NCBI RefSeq assembly: GCF_932294415.1
Contig: NC_065535.1
Coordinates: 23,400,782 to 23,464,781, forward strand
From: Quercus robur
Taxonomy: Eukaryota; Streptophyta; Magnoliopsida; Fagales; Fagaceae
DNA length: 64,000 nucleotides
Reading direction: 5' to 3'
Shown here: positions 11,269 to 22,824 of the stretch, piece after piece
Layout of the letters: each line of letters begins with the position of its first letter
Position numbering within the stretch: position 1 is the first letter of the stretch
Notes under the pieces: generated by a model
What the model was told of the DNA's origin: nothing
The model's database searches: none
What the model saw: the letters and a program-made list of their open reading frames with translations, nothing else
Position numbers and translations under genes: made by a program

Positions 11269-13443
11269 CTAAGAAGGGGGAGCATTCACTGTAGGCTCGT
11301 CCTGAGGAGGCTGAGTGCTGGCGTCGTCTTCCACGTTGACATCATCAGAGCCAGTCTGGAGGAGAGAGCTTGTGGCAGCAGCAAGGTTAAGCTTGATTGT
11401 GCTGAAGTCAACTTCAGGAAAGTTTTCAACAGCGTCCATTCTGAAATCTTCAAAACCAGCTGCATAATTGCGATCCAAAGTGTCTGTATACTCTTTGGAC
11501 GACTTGAACTCAGCCACAGCGTCCTCTCTTGCCTTGGAAAGACGAGCATTCAACTCATTGTTCACCTGTTGTAAGTGATCAATGCGCGTCTCCTTCTCCA
11601 ATGCATCCGTCCTTAGCTCCTCAATCAGCTTGTTATGCTCTTTGACCTCGTCCTTAGCTTTTTCAGCAAACCCAGCCCATTTCTTACAGTCAGCGTTCAC
11701 CTCCTGAATCCTCGTCTCCAACAAGACTCTCGTCTTGTCCAGCTCCGTTGCCTGTCTAGACGCTGCTATAAACTTCGACATGGCCTGTGAACAGAGAACA
11801 ACATAGAATGATTAAATGAGGAAAATTTAATAACTAAACAAGGACGAGGGATACTGGCATACCTTGAAAAGGTCATGGACGCCTGAATGCTCAAATTCCT
11901 TCAAGCCCATGTTATAGCACATGTTTATATCCTCGTCCTTGACGGCCATCTGGAACCGTTCCCAAGCCAGGTCTTCATTTGCAATAATATTCATAGAAGG
12001 CTGGGACGAGCCAGGCATGGTAGATCTGGCCACAGGAGTTCTGGGAGGAGTCTTGGACGGGGTGGACTCAACTGGAGTGGACGAGTCCACATCAACTATT
12101 TGGACGGCAGGCTGAGACGAGGGTGGTTTGGACTTGACCACCTTGGACGAGCTTTGTTTAACCCTTTTATCTCTTCGACTGGAGAGCCCATCCAGATCAA
12201 TGTTCTTAGGCAAGAACTTTCTTTTGTCCCCAGCCGTTGGACGATCCTGGGCTTGACCCTCAGGACGTTTCCCCTCTCCTGCGATCTCTTTTCCTCGGTT
12301 CTCTTTCATTGTTGACATTCCTAGGACGAGATGAACAAATGAGGAATGTATACATAAAAAAGAAAAAAGAAAGGAAGGTTAAGTTAAAAACTTACTTTTT
12401 CGCACAGTGACTTCGTGGGCTATAGCTTCGTCTGAAGGCTCGGGACCTAAACCCCACTTGGCCAGACGCCTAAGCGTGACAAGGGAATGGAAGCTCCTGT
12501 CTGCGTGTAGACGGGCCCTGTGGACGCGGTCACGGTGAAATTTGCTCAAGGACGGACGTTTGGCAGCTACAAAACAATGAACAAACAAAGGTTAGAAATT
12601 GTAAATGTACTACATAGAAGAATAAAAGTAGACGAGGGGAAGGGACGTACCTTCTGGACGAAGGTTCCCCAGGTCCCCAGTGTAAGGAGGAAAGGGATCC
12701 CTGCCAACGTCCACAGGGTTCCCAGCCCAGAAGCCTGAAATAAAAATAAACTCCGTCTTCCACTTCCTATCAGACGAAGCTAGGGACTTGATCAACCTAC
12801 AATCATTCCCTCTAGCAGTAAATTGGTAAAAACCTTCAGACTGGCTTATGGCAGAAGGTTTATAACAATAAAGGAACTCGTCCACTGTAAGAGGACGGTC
12901 CCTACCAAAAACTTCCCTCCACAAAATTTGCATGGAGATAATTAATCTCCATGCGTTGGGATTGAATTGACAAACACCTAGACCTAATTTGACTAGTAAC
13001 TCCCTAGCAAAGGCATTTAAAGGAAACCTAAGGCCACCTAGGAAGTAAGATTCATAGACGCCTATTCCAAAACGGGGCTCACAACACCATTCTCCACGGA
13101 CGGGTAGCCTAGGGTTAAACTCGTCTGGGATTTGATACCAGGACCTAAGGTTACCTAACCTCTGTTCGTCCGTCTTAGAATGGACGCCTACAGCGCAACT
13201 GAAGACGGTTTCTACCTCGTCCGTTGGATTGGACGGAGAACCAGCTTGAGAGCCAGAAGCTCTCCTAAGCTGTTCTTGGACGACTTCAATAGGGAGCCCA
13301 GGGGCCCCAGAAGAGTAGTTCTCGTCCGTGCTTCCTCCACTCTCATCACTAGCACTGCTAGAGCTAGACCTATCACTAGTATTATCACAATACTCGTCTA
13401 TAACCTTATCAAGGCTATCTGTGGACGAGGAAGCAACAGACAT
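11269..13443 (-). CDS. Intact four-exon antisense gene carried by element 1 (putative gypsy-type transposon protein, 645 aa)
   Basis: Exons: 12651-13443, 12396-12566, 11863-12320, 11269-11784. Introns of 84, 75 and 78 nt have GTACGT, GTAAGT and GTATGC donors and AG acceptors; phases 1, 1, 0 keep the frame open to the stop. The N terminus (about 1-90) is serine- and acid-rich. Residues about 100-265 carry RSWYQIPDEFNPRLP, NAWRLIISMQILW and LTVDEFLYCYKPS, which resemble the plant 'putative gypsy type transposon' (Transposase_28, PF04195) domain. Exon 3 has a basic nuclear-signal-like stretch (SSRRDKRVKQSSSK), and exon 4 a long coiled coil (about 475-575) and an acidic tail. It corresponds to the antisense extra ORFs reported between pol and the 3' LTR in Tat elements. 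The molecular role is unknown. An isolated TATA-like box lies about 160 nt upstream. Alternative: a captured host gene. Confidence 0.85.
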
Positions 13444-13602
13444 CCCTAAGAAGAAACTTAAACCTAAAGACGAGAAAAAGAAGAGTACCTGGCTCTAGAC
13501 GGAAGAAGACTCTAGACGCAGAGAACTCTTAGACGAGGCTCTAGACGATGGATGTCAAGGAAGAAAATTTCTGGAATGAGGAGGGTCAAGGGAGGCATTC
13601 CA

Positions 13603-13611
13603 CTATTTATA
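13603..13611 (-). promoter_or_regulatory. TATA box of the antisense gene, element 1
   Basis: The minus strand reads CCTATAAATAGTGG, close to the plant TATA consensus, 160 nt upstream of the antisense start codon and between that gene and the 3' LTR. Element 2 has an equivalent TATATAAA at the corresponding site. Confidence 0.6.
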
Positions 13612-13783
13612 GGATGCTGACCTGGGTAATCGAAACGACCCAACCAATACAGAAGCAACATGTGGCATCAATCTTGGAAAAATAAATCGACAGAATCAGT
13701 CTCTAATAAGAAAAGGACACGTGGTACAATAATTGTTAACCAATTGTGCCCAAGAACGTTCAACCTTTTGGACGACCCACATG

Positions 13784-13797
13784 GACGAGGGGGCAAC
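13784..13797 (+). other. Polypurine tract of element 1
   Basis: GACGAGGGGGCAAC directly precedes the 3' LTR. Element 2 has TAGGGGGCAAA in the same place, so GGGGGCAA is the shared core that would prime plus-strand synthesis. Confidence 0.7.
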
Positions 13798-14428
13798 TGA
13801 TGGTGTCACAGAATCCCCAAACCCATGACTCGTCCATATGTCTCGTCCAACGAAAGAAGCAACAATAGGCGGAGTATTGCAACCATACCAGCAACCCTCG
13901 TCCGTATATGGACGGGCTTAATACCTCAAGATCTACTCGTCATTTATGGACGACAAGCCTTCCAAGATGATCTCGTCCGTCTTTCACTAAAAGTGGACGA
14001 GATCATCCTGGAGGTCTCGTCCATCCTCATTATGGATGGACTAAACGTGGACGAGCTACTCATGAAGGTCTCGTCCATCTTCATTATGAATGGACGAGTT
14101 CATCGGCCGTCCGACCTAAGTAACTTCCACAGCGGTTACTCCCAATTCTCCGGACTCCTCGACACTGGGAACGGTTACCAAATAGATAACCGTTCCACAC
14201 ATTATATAAGGCTTCTTCGATGAAGGAAAAAGGTATTCAGACACTTTCTTACTTTTAAGAGAACACTTCTTCGTTACAGAGAGTTCCAAATAACTAACTT
14301 GATCATCGGAGGATTTTTGGGCCGGTCGACACCGGTCCCCTCTGATTCTGTGTCTTTGGTATTACAGGAGATAGCCCGAAGATCAACGTTCAAGTCTTAT
14401 CAACCCACTGATAACCAAGGAATCATCA
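13798..14428 (+). repeat. 3' LTR of element 1 (631 bp)
   Basis: Same length as the 5' LTR and no difference found by eye. It is followed by the second CATGT target copy at 14429-14433. Confidence 0.95.
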
Positions 14429-14433
14429 CATGT

Positions 14434-14697
14434 GAATGAGTGAAACCGTGTTATTGTCTCAAAATGGTAATTAGAATAATGCTACTGTTCCCCCTAAATG
14501 CAGGGTTTTACATTTGGAGTTGCCACTTATTTTAATTAAAGAAAAAATAATAATAATAATAAGAAACCCACAATGAAAAATAAATTAGACCTTTTATTAA
14601 TTGAATTGAAAATTTACATTTGATAGAAAGATAAAAAGAAATACATTGCATTGGTCCTAAATACAGTCTAAGATTATACATGAGTTTGATTCCTAGT
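14434..14697. other. Short non-coding stretch between element 1 and the MULE
   Basis: AT-rich with a short AAT/AAC-type repeat near 14546-14562. No gene is seen. With element 1 removed, it continues from the sequence ending at 4472. Confidence 0.4.
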
Positions 14698-14706
14698 TAC
14701 ATTCTA

Positions 14707-17459
14707 GGCGCAAATACTATTTTACTCCTTACATTTTGGGGTCACAGTCAATTTAGTCCCTACATTTTTGTAGTAGTCAATTTAATATCTGTTATTTTCA
14801 ACTTACAATTAATTTGGTCTCTACCGTTAACTCACTAACAGAAAATACCTATGTGGCAAAATAGTTTGTGTTGTTGGCACACAATAGCTATAATAATAAT
14901 AATATAAAATCATATAATTAAACATTAAAAGAGCCACCTAAGCATTTTAGTGAAGAAAAAAAAAAGTCATATCAATTTTTATAAGGCGTAAATGCACTTT
15001 TAGTCCCTACATTTTGGCTTTTTTCTATTTTGGTCATTACATTTTTATTTTATCACTTTTAGTCTCTAAACCAATTAACGCGTGATATTTAAATCCTTAC
15101 CGTCACCCAACTAACAGAAAAAGCTGACGTGGCTGACAGAAGAATTAAAATATTATTAAAAATCCATCTAGCACTTATCCCTCATGCCACATGAGCTTCC
15201 CGCCCTTTTAGTTCACAGTAATTTATATATAAAAAAAAGCCACGTTAGATAAAATAATAAAAAAAATTATAACCTTCTTATTTTTTTAAAAAGAAAAGAA
15301 AAGAATTAAATTAATTTTGTTTCTTCTCTTTTTTTTTTTTGGGAAGAATATGAAGAACCCAGAAACTTCTAACCCGTCAATCCCTCCAACCTTCAAAAAT
15401 TTAAAACACCTTCAACAAACCCAAAGTCCTTACATAATTAGAATCTCTCATTCTCATTACAAACCCAAATTTACCCAAAATAACAATTGGAATCTCTCAA
15501 GCTCTCTCTCTACGGGCTGACTGAAGGTGAGCACTCTCTTTAAATCCATTACTGAAATGACGAAGCCTTTGGTGGTGAGGTTTGTGAAGTCGGGTGTGAT
15601 GAGTTTGATCTGGGTTTGAGATAGAAAGAGGCTGAGATCGACTTGATCTGGGTTAGAGAGATGCTGTGATCAGTTGCTAACGGCGGTATGGCCGGCGACA
15701 GCGCGACGCAGGGCTAGTGACAGTGAAGCTCGATGGTGGAGTCGAATTTGATCGGTTCGATCTCGAAGATTTTTCGATGCGAGACGTCTCGGTCTGCCAC
15801 ATGGCGAATGTGGTGAGAGAAGGGAGGGACCTGGAGAGCTGTGGTGGAGGTCATTGTTCAATGGAGGTCTAGGTTTGGAGGTTTCAGATTGTTAGGTTTT
15901 GTTGATGGGTTTCAGATCTGGGATTCGAGTTTGGTTGTTCAAATCTATGATTTGGCGGTTTCGGATCTAGTTTTGGTGGTGGGTTTTGTGTTTGGTTTCT
16001 CTGGTTCAACACTTCAGCATTTCGATTTTGCTTCCACTAGAATTGATTACTCATACCTTTGGTTTAGGATTTGGGTTTAGTTATTGGGTTTTCTTCATTT
16101 GAGCTTGTTTGTACTAGGAGTTTGTGTAGATGGAGGTAAGCGAATTGGGTTGTTGCTGGTTTTGCTGAAGATGGATTGATGGGTTTGTGTTTGTATTCTT
16201 ACTGGATTTGTCTGCATTTGTGTTTGTGGTTGTGTTCTTGCTTAATCTTGTGTTTGTTTTCTAAGAAAAAAAAAAGAGAAAATGTCAAATTAAGGAAAAT
16301 GTTCTTATTCTTAAATCTGGATTTGTGTTTTTATTGTTCTTATTTAAGGTAAGGACTTAAATATCACATATTAATTGGTTTAGAGACTAAAAATTGTAAA
16401 ATAAAAATGTAGGAACCAAAATAGAAAAAAACCAAAATGTAGAGATTAAAAATGTATTTAAGTTTTTTTATAAAATATATGAAAAAACTAATTGAAAGAA
16501 AAAATTAAAGAAAATGAATTTTTAAAAATCCTTAATTTCTTTTATTTTCTTTTGTATTCTTCCACTTTCTTAAGTACCATTGCCCAGCAAGAAACACAAC
16601 AATATATCTGTGATTTGCACTGTGCACACACACTAAAAACAATAGACTGAAGACAATAGGATAGCAAAAATTGTTTTTCTCTAGTTCACACTTTGCCCAC
16701 ATGGGAATCCCGCTGTTCTAATTCAAAACGCCGCTGTCACCATCACCATGCTACCACCACAACCACCACCATCAGATCACAGTAGCACCCAACACATCCT
16801 GGCTCCGTTTGCATCAGATCAGCCAAAACAATAGTAGAGAGGACAATATGCGGCTGCTGTGTTGTGAGGAGGGCTAAGGCGTTGAAGAAGAAGAAGACTG
16901 TATTAATCTATATTATTCTAGCTGAATGTACCCATCAGCCATTGTTAGTTGATTTTGCTAATAAATGCTCAATTAGCTTCTTCTATATATATGACAAAGA
17001 AAAATATATGCTTCTTGTTTGGATCTGTGTATGATTTTGATAACGGTGTGAATGTTTGATTAGTGTCTAGTTTCAGATTATTTTGTTGTTTTCTGGGTAA
17101 TGTGTTCAGCAGCTAAGAAAGTACGAGAATACAAATAGATATTTAGAATTTTTTTTTTTTAATTTCTTTCAATTAATTTTTTCAGAATTTTTTTTTTTTT
17201 CAATTTGACATGGCTTTTTATTTTTCATTAATATGTTTAGGTGGCTTTTTTAATGTTAATTACATGATTTTATATTGTTATTATAATTATGTGTGCACCA
17301 ACAATGTAAATTGTTTTACCACATAGGCATTTTCCGTTAATGGGTTAACGATAAAAACCAAATTAATTGCAAGTTGAAAATAACAGTGACCGCTACCAAA
17401 ATATAGGGACCAAATTAACCGTGACCCTAAAATGTAAAGACCAAAATAGTATTTTCGCC
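14707..17459. mobile_element. Non-autonomous Mutator-like element (outer MULE), 2753 bp including a nested MULE
   Basis: The left end GGCGCAAATACTATTTT and the right end AAAATAGTATTTTCGCC are inverted, and the inverted similarity runs about 270 bp inward (for example GGTCACAGTCAATTTAG against its partner near 17410-17430). A perfect 9-bp target duplication TACATTCTA sits at 14698-14706 and 17460-17468, diagnostic of Mutator-like elements. No transposase is present. The interior outside the nested element (about 16530-17140) has a modest GC-richer part near 16690-16880 of unknown origin. Confidence 0.88.
14985..16464. mobile_element. Nested Mutator-like element (inner MULE), 1480 bp
   Basis: The left end GGCGTAAATGCACTTTTAG and the right end CTAAAAATGTATTTAAGTT (about 16446-16464) are imperfect inverted repeats extending about 130 bp. 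The 9-bp duplication TTTTTATAA is at 14976-14984 and 16465-16473. It lies inside the left terminal inverted repeat of the outer MULE, whose similarity resumes after 16473 (AAAAAACTAATTGAAAG). The interior 15500-16150 is clearly GC-richer than its surroundings and could be captured gene sequence (Pack-MULE), but I do not recognise the source and no long frame is intact. Confidence 0.82.
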
Positions 17460-17468
17460 TACATTCTA

Positions 17469-18555
17469 AAACATGAAAATTACATGGATAAAGCTAGATC
17501 TATGAACCATTGATCTAAGATCAGAAGTCAAGTTACAAAGTAAGAACATTCACCTTGTCCGATGGACCGATCTTCAAGAATGCAGCAGCCATGGATTCAT
17601 GTCATGCAATCAAAACATCCAAACATGTCATAGAAATAAGAAAATAGCTTGTTATTGTGTGAAAACAAATAGAAAGATTAGGGTTTTTGGAAGAGAGAGA
17701 GAGTTTTAAGCATGTGAGTTTATTTCATATACCCTAGGTAAATCTAGCATGTTCGAAGGTTCATCCCCTATCATCAATCACAAACAACATAGTATATCAT
17801 AGATCTAAATTTCTAGGATCTAAACTACTCGGTTATAAGTTTATACCCTCATGCGATATTGGATTTCAAGGGTGGCTTTGAACATTCTTGAGGCTTAAAT
17901 TGTGTGCAACATGTTCTTCCTTCAAGCTTAGAATTTAGGTAGCACTTTGAGTTGATTTGATTCCTTAATTTAGATCAAGGCTATTGGATGGGATGGGTGG
18001 CACCTCCTTGGACTGTATCTTGGATGGACTGCACCTCATTGGATTAGATTGGATAAAACCTCCTTTTGTTTTTTTAGTTTTCTTGCTCTTCGTGTTCTTC
18101 AAAATTTTGGGCAGAGTGGTAGCAAATCATCGAATTAGGAAGCAATCTTTGATTTGGTTACTATTGAGAAGCTCATGAATTGATTGAAATGATTAGCAAC
18201 CACCTTTGTGGCTTTCTCCAAGAACTTTCAAAGGATTTCAATGTGCTTTGTGAATAAAGGGGTCTCCTCAATTTATAGAAGGAATAGAAGGCCTTGGGGA
18301 AGAGTTAGGACTGTGCAATATAAGTTGGAATTAAAAAAAAAAAAAAATTGCATGAAAAACAAATTTGGCGGGAACTTGGGCTTTGAATTCGGCCTCTAAG
18401 TGCCAATAGGCACTCGGCGCCCTCATCCAAGTGCTGATTCGGCACTTGGACCCAGTTTTCGCCTCTATTGTTAATTCAAGTTTTGACAAATATTTTTCTC
18501 TTGTAGATGAGTATTTAAACTAATTTTTTACTTTAATCCTAAATTTTATCCTCAT
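17469..18555. other. Intergenic, no gene seen
   Basis: Moderately AT-rich sequence without a supported coding frame. A GC-richer patch near 18395-18465 contains short self-complementary repeats (AAGTGCC/GGCACTT and similar). Confidence 0.35.
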
Positions 18556-18581
18556 AAAGCATTAGCATTAGGGGTTGTAAA

Positions 18582-18601
18582 CCCCCCCCCCCCCCCCCCC
18601 C
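18582..18601. repeat. C20 homopolymer
   Basis: Twenty consecutive C, unusual in an AT-rich plant genome. Its length is likely to be unreliable. Confidence 0.7.
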
Positions 18602-20325
18602 AAATTGTTATTTTATAACCCACAAACACTAAAACTCACCTTTACTCGGGCTTATAAAAGCACCCACAACAGATGTTGCAAAAAAAAAATGTCATTTTGC
18701 CACACCAAAAGCCTACTTTATTATTTTATCACATTATTTTACAATATCTCATTTATCAGATGTTCTATCATTCAATTTTATACATTAAAATAATATTTAC
18801 TACACATTAAAATAATATATTATCTCCTCCTTGTCATCACCATCAATAACAACAACGACACATCGACCACTGCCACAACAACATCGACCAGCCACCACCA
18901 GCACAACCACCACTTCGCCACCACGCATGCCCAGCAAGGTAACAACCACCACCACCCCACCATCACACACACCCCAGCAAGGCAGAAACCACCAACAAAA
19001 CAGGGGGAAAAAAAAAAAACCAATCATCAAGCACAACCACCACCCAAATGCCAAACCACCACCGATTCAGCACCAATTCAACTAAACAAATAGCCACCAA
19101 TTCAAACAAACAAACACAGCCATCGATTCATCATTTCATCAAACAAACACCAACAGCAACCTTCACCGATCTAGCCACCGTTTCAAACAGACAAACACCA
19201 ACAATAACCATCACCGATCCAGCCACCAAGAAACCACAAAACCACAAACCAATCAAAACCCACTCACCTCTGCCGTGAGTCCGTGACCCACCTCGCCACA
19301 ACCCAGGTTGCCACAACCCACCTCACAACGACCCACCTCACCACGACCCACCACGCCACCATACCCACGACCCACACCGTCACCTGACCCACGCATAGAG
19401 CCCACGCCAGAATATATATCCAGATCGGAACCCATCCTTCACTAGAGAGAGGGCGATTAGACAGAGAAAGAGGAGAGAGAGCAGGATCCGGAGAAGTGAT
19501 AAAGTGGCTCAAAGTGGGATGAGAGGAAGGAGAAAAGAGGATGGGCACTAACAGAGATGGAGTGGCGGAGAAAGAAAAAGAAAAAGAAAGAGAGAGAAGA
19601 AAGAAAGTCAAAAAGGATGAGAGAGAATGAATAAAAAACTTTTTTTTTTTAGCATTCTCATCCGTACCATTGCAAAATGCAACGGTACTGTTCATATGTG
19701 ACAAAAATTATGAGATTTAGAACATCTGATAAAGGGGGTTTTTTGGTGTTTGGTGTGTCAAATGTGCCAAATATTTGACATCTAGTGTGGATACTCTAAA
19801 CCTAAAAAATTTTACAACTCTCCTACAATGATCTCTTACTTCTAGAACTCACTGTTCATGTGCTCTAAACATAAATTCTTATAATTTATTCAAATCTCTC
19901 TTTCTATCTGTCTGTCTGTCTCTCTGTCTCTCTCTCTCTCTCCTCCGTTGCTTTAGTTCTCTCTCTTGACCTCTGTTGCTTCTCTCTCTTGGCCAAACAA
20001 AAATCTCTCTCTAGTAGGTGCCGGCAGCTTTGAGGACAAAAGGTGAAGGTGTGGTGGGCTTGAATCAATGGTTAAAGGTGTAAATAAGCTGGTTGCTAGG
20101 CTAGTTTCCTTAAGTTTCAATGGTTGTTACTAGGGCTTTGTTTGATTTTCGATTGCTGGGGGTTTTGTGGGTCATTTGGTTGACAGAGGTGGTGGTGGTA
20201 ATAGGTTGAGGTTTTGTGGATCATTTAATTAGGTTGTGGATTTTATTGTGTGGTGGTGTTGGGTGGCTGTGGCAATGGTGGGTTTGATGAGTGTAGGTGT
20301 AGGTGTGGCTAGGTTTGTGACTGAT

Positions 20326-20362
20326 GTGGTGGTGGTGGTGGTGGTGGTGGTGGTGGTGGTGG
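20326..20362 (+). repeat. (GGT)n microsatellite
   Basis: About 12 uninterrupted GGT units within a wider G/T-rich region (20230-20690), followed by a T tract of about 29 at 20693-20721. Confidence 0.85.
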
Positions 20363-20690
20363 GGGGTTGCTATGGTGGTAGGGGTGGGTTTCACATTGGG
20401 TTAGCTGTTGTGGCAGTGGATTTTTGCTGTGGGTCAAGTTCAAGGTAGTGGTAGAGGGTTGTTGTGGTGGTGGGGGTGGGTTTCACTATGGGTTTGCGGT
20501 GGTGGCTTGTTTCCTGCAATTTGTTTTAGTTTTTGTTGCTGGGGGGTTTTGGGTTTGTTTACGGTGATGATGGTGGTGGTAGGTGGTTTTTGGGTTTTAT
20601 TTAGGTATTGGCTCACGGTGGGCTTGCTACTTGGTTCTTGGGTCACGGTGGGTTTGTTGTGATGGTGGGTTTGCTGCTTTGTTCTTGGTT

Positions 20691-20725
<35 letters not shown>

Positions 20726-21018
20726 GGCTGGGTTGGTGATGGTTAAATAATGGGTTTTGGTGTGGTGTTGCCTTTGTCGTTGGTGGTGGTATGGTTGAGA
20801 GAATGAGGCAGTGATAGAAAGTGACAGAAATTAGAGATAGAAGAGAGACAGATAATTTTAAATTATTTTATTGTATAATTTATATTATTTTAATGTGTTG
20901 TATGTTAAAATAAAAGTTGGAATGTTGGATGTATTGTAAAATGGTATTGTATAATAGATAAATTAACTTTTAAGAGTGTAAAATGGGATATTATTTAGAA
21001 GTCCAGATGCTAATGCTC

Positions 21019-21905
21019 TTTTAAAGTCCAAATTCATTTTGTAGAATATTATTCACTTTTAAACACATAATTAATTAGATATAATTTATAGTTTTGTTAA
21101 TCTCATGGACTTTATAATTATCTCACACTCTTAAAGTTTATTGCATGCATGCATTCTTACAATTATTTTCATGAAAGTCCAATCAATTTATGCCATGCAA
21201 TCAATTATTTTTAATCTTTTTACATACCAATTATAATTGATTAGTGATAATCACGTGTTTAACCTTGATTCACTGAAAATTGTATGTTAACCATCAAAAC
21301 TTTATCCAATTATAACTTTTAATCCGCAAGCCGGATTTGTGTGTGCTCGATATATCATTTTGATAGTTACAACTTCAAGATTTTAAAATGATGCATTAAA
21401 AGATCATACAGTCAAAATTATGATTTTTCCCTTAAGTTGCAAAATGATCAAAAACTCTATTTGTTTCGCTAAAAAACTTTTAGTAAAAATAACTTTTCAC
21501 ATTTTTCAGTGTTTGATAGGAAAAAAAAAAAAACTAGAATCGCCAAAAAATAGATTGTTATGCTAACTCAAACTCATATTTTTACAATTTAAACCACTTT
21601 ACACACTTTTTCACCCACACAAATTTCAAAAAATGATAAAAAAAAAAAAACTACAAAAATCTCATCTCAAACTGCTCTACCGAACAACCCCTCTAGAGTA
21701 TCTACAACCTCAAGAGTCAAGAGCCACCTAAAAATTTAATAAGGTATTAGTTGTGGATTCTATCGTTCTTTTAGTAATTATTAATTAAATCACAAAAAGT
21801 AACGATACTGCCACTTTTTTGATGGAACACATAAGAACACTTTTACATTCAAATGCTCTACCACTTTCTAGCTAGCTAGGTTTTATTTTTTAAGATGACA
21901 TGCTT
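21019..21905. other. Intergenic, AT-rich
   Basis: No coding or RNA feature recognised. Confidence 0.35.
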
Positions 21906-22822
21906 AGCATTAGCATTAGGAAATGCTACTCTATCCTATTTTACTATTTTAAAAAGTTACTTTATCAATTATACTATATTATTTTACAACACACCTAATA
22001 TCCCAAAATTCTATTTTAGCATACTACACATTAAAATAATATAAAGTAAAATAAAAATAATATAAAAATATTCTCACTACAACCACGACTCAGTAAGCCC
22101 AAATATCCGCCGGCGATTCGTACTCATTGTGATTAACTAATTTCGTCGGTGATTCGTTACTCTCTTTTTGTTTTTCTTTTTTTGCAAGTCCAAAATTGAT
22201 GATTTTGATTTTCCCATTGTCGAACATGAGGATATTCTGAAGCTTCAAGTCATAGTGAACAAACCCTTTAATCAAATAGAAGAAGCCAACAAGATTTGTA
22301 ACCCTCCACAACCAAATCCGTCTCACTCCCTCTCTCTGCTATCTCTGATTCTCTCTCTCGTCTCAGCCATGGCCGAACCCATGGTCTTGTTGGTTTCTAG
22401 GGGTGACAAAACCATCATCGATCTCCGTAACCCATGCCAATCTCCACCAAACCCATCACCAATCTCCGACCCAAACACTAGCGATCTCCAACCCAAATAC
22501 TGGCGATCTTCCTTTAAGCACTGATCATAGCACAAAAAAAAAAAAAAAAAAAAAAAAAAGAGAGAGAAGGAGAGAGCAGATGGAGAAACAGAGAAGGAAG
22601 AGAGAGAAGAGAACTGAAATAATGAGATAGAGGAGAGAGAAATTTCGGGGGAAAAATGTGGAATAAAATATTATTATTATTTTTAGAATACTGCTACTAT
22701 AGCAGTATTGCAAAAAAAAATTGCAATAGTTGGGTTTAGAATTCCCTAATGCAGAGCACTTTGGAGCTTAAAATGCCAAAATTCTCCTTACATTTGGCAT
22801 TAACATTCTCCAATGTTGATGC
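21906..22822. mobile_element. Non-autonomous TIR element carrying a kinase gene fragment
   Basis: The left end AGCATTAGCATTAGGAAATG pairs imperfectly with the inverted right end AGCATCAACATTGGAGAATG. The left subterminal part repeats the AT-rich block (TACACATTAAAATAATAT) seen in the 18.5-21 kb composite, so they are probably one family. No clear target duplication was found because another MITE abuts on the right. The cargo is the kinase fragment plus a CT-rich, 5'-UTR-like stretch near 22320-22400. Confidence 0.5.
22090..22300 (-). pseudogene. Fragment of a MAPKKK-like (MAPKKK17/18 type) protein kinase
   Basis: The minus strand encodes GFVHYDLKLQNILMFDNG, then KIKIINFGLAKK and NHNEYESPADIWAY. 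These are the catalytic loop, activation segment and sub-domain VIII-IX of a plant MAPKKK of the 17/18 group. Only about 65-70 residues of the kinase domain remain, with no N-lobe or C-lobe. Two catalytic signatures are changed: HRD/HCD is HYD and DFG is NFG, so no activity is expected. Segments expected between NFG and the ESPADIWA motif are shortened. It lies inside a TIR element and is best read as captured gene sequence. An alternative, an independent kinase relic unrelated to transposition, cannot be excluded. Confidence 0.7.
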
Positions 22823-22824
22823 TA

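Larger units (their letters stand above)
4473..14428 (+). mobile_element. Complete Ty3/gypsy (Tat-lineage) LTR retrotransposon, element 1, 9956 bp
   Basis: Order on the plus strand: 5' LTR 4473-5103, PBS 5106-5123, gag-pol 5163-10367, spacer 10368-11268, antisense multi-exon gene 11269-13443 (minus), PPT just before 13798, 3' LTR 13798-14428. The 5-bp target duplication CATGT is at 4468-4472 and 14429-14433. The LTRs are both 631 bp and I found no difference by reading, so insertion is recent. The order RT, RNase H, second archaeal-type RNase H, integrase without a chromodomain identifies the Tat lineage. One in-frame stop near the end of pol and a changed residue in RT suggest it is no longer autonomous, or only marginally so. 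Confidence 0.96.
18556..21018. mobile_element. Composite of non-autonomous TIR element sequences, boundaries uncertain
   Basis: The left edge AGCATTAGCATTAGGGG and the right edge CCAGATGCTAATGCT are imperfect inverted repeats, and both sides share AT-rich blocks with CACATTAAAATAATAT-type motifs (near 18800 and 20870-20910, inverted). A second possible terminus lies near 19790. No target duplication could be fixed. The interior has CT-rich, CAC/GTG-rich low-complexity stretches and a long (GGT)n run. Several 60-150-codon frames are compositional artefacts. Confidence 0.4.

Noticed and set aside
13444-13490. 5'-UTR intron of the element 1 antisense gene
   Set aside because: Donor and acceptor sequences are present, but the interval of about 43 nt is too short for a typical plant intron.
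19264-19704. 146-codon minus-strand frame
   Set aside because: Low-complexity composition (Ser/Phe- and Val/Trp-rich) in a repeat-derived, CAC/GTG-rich region; no family.
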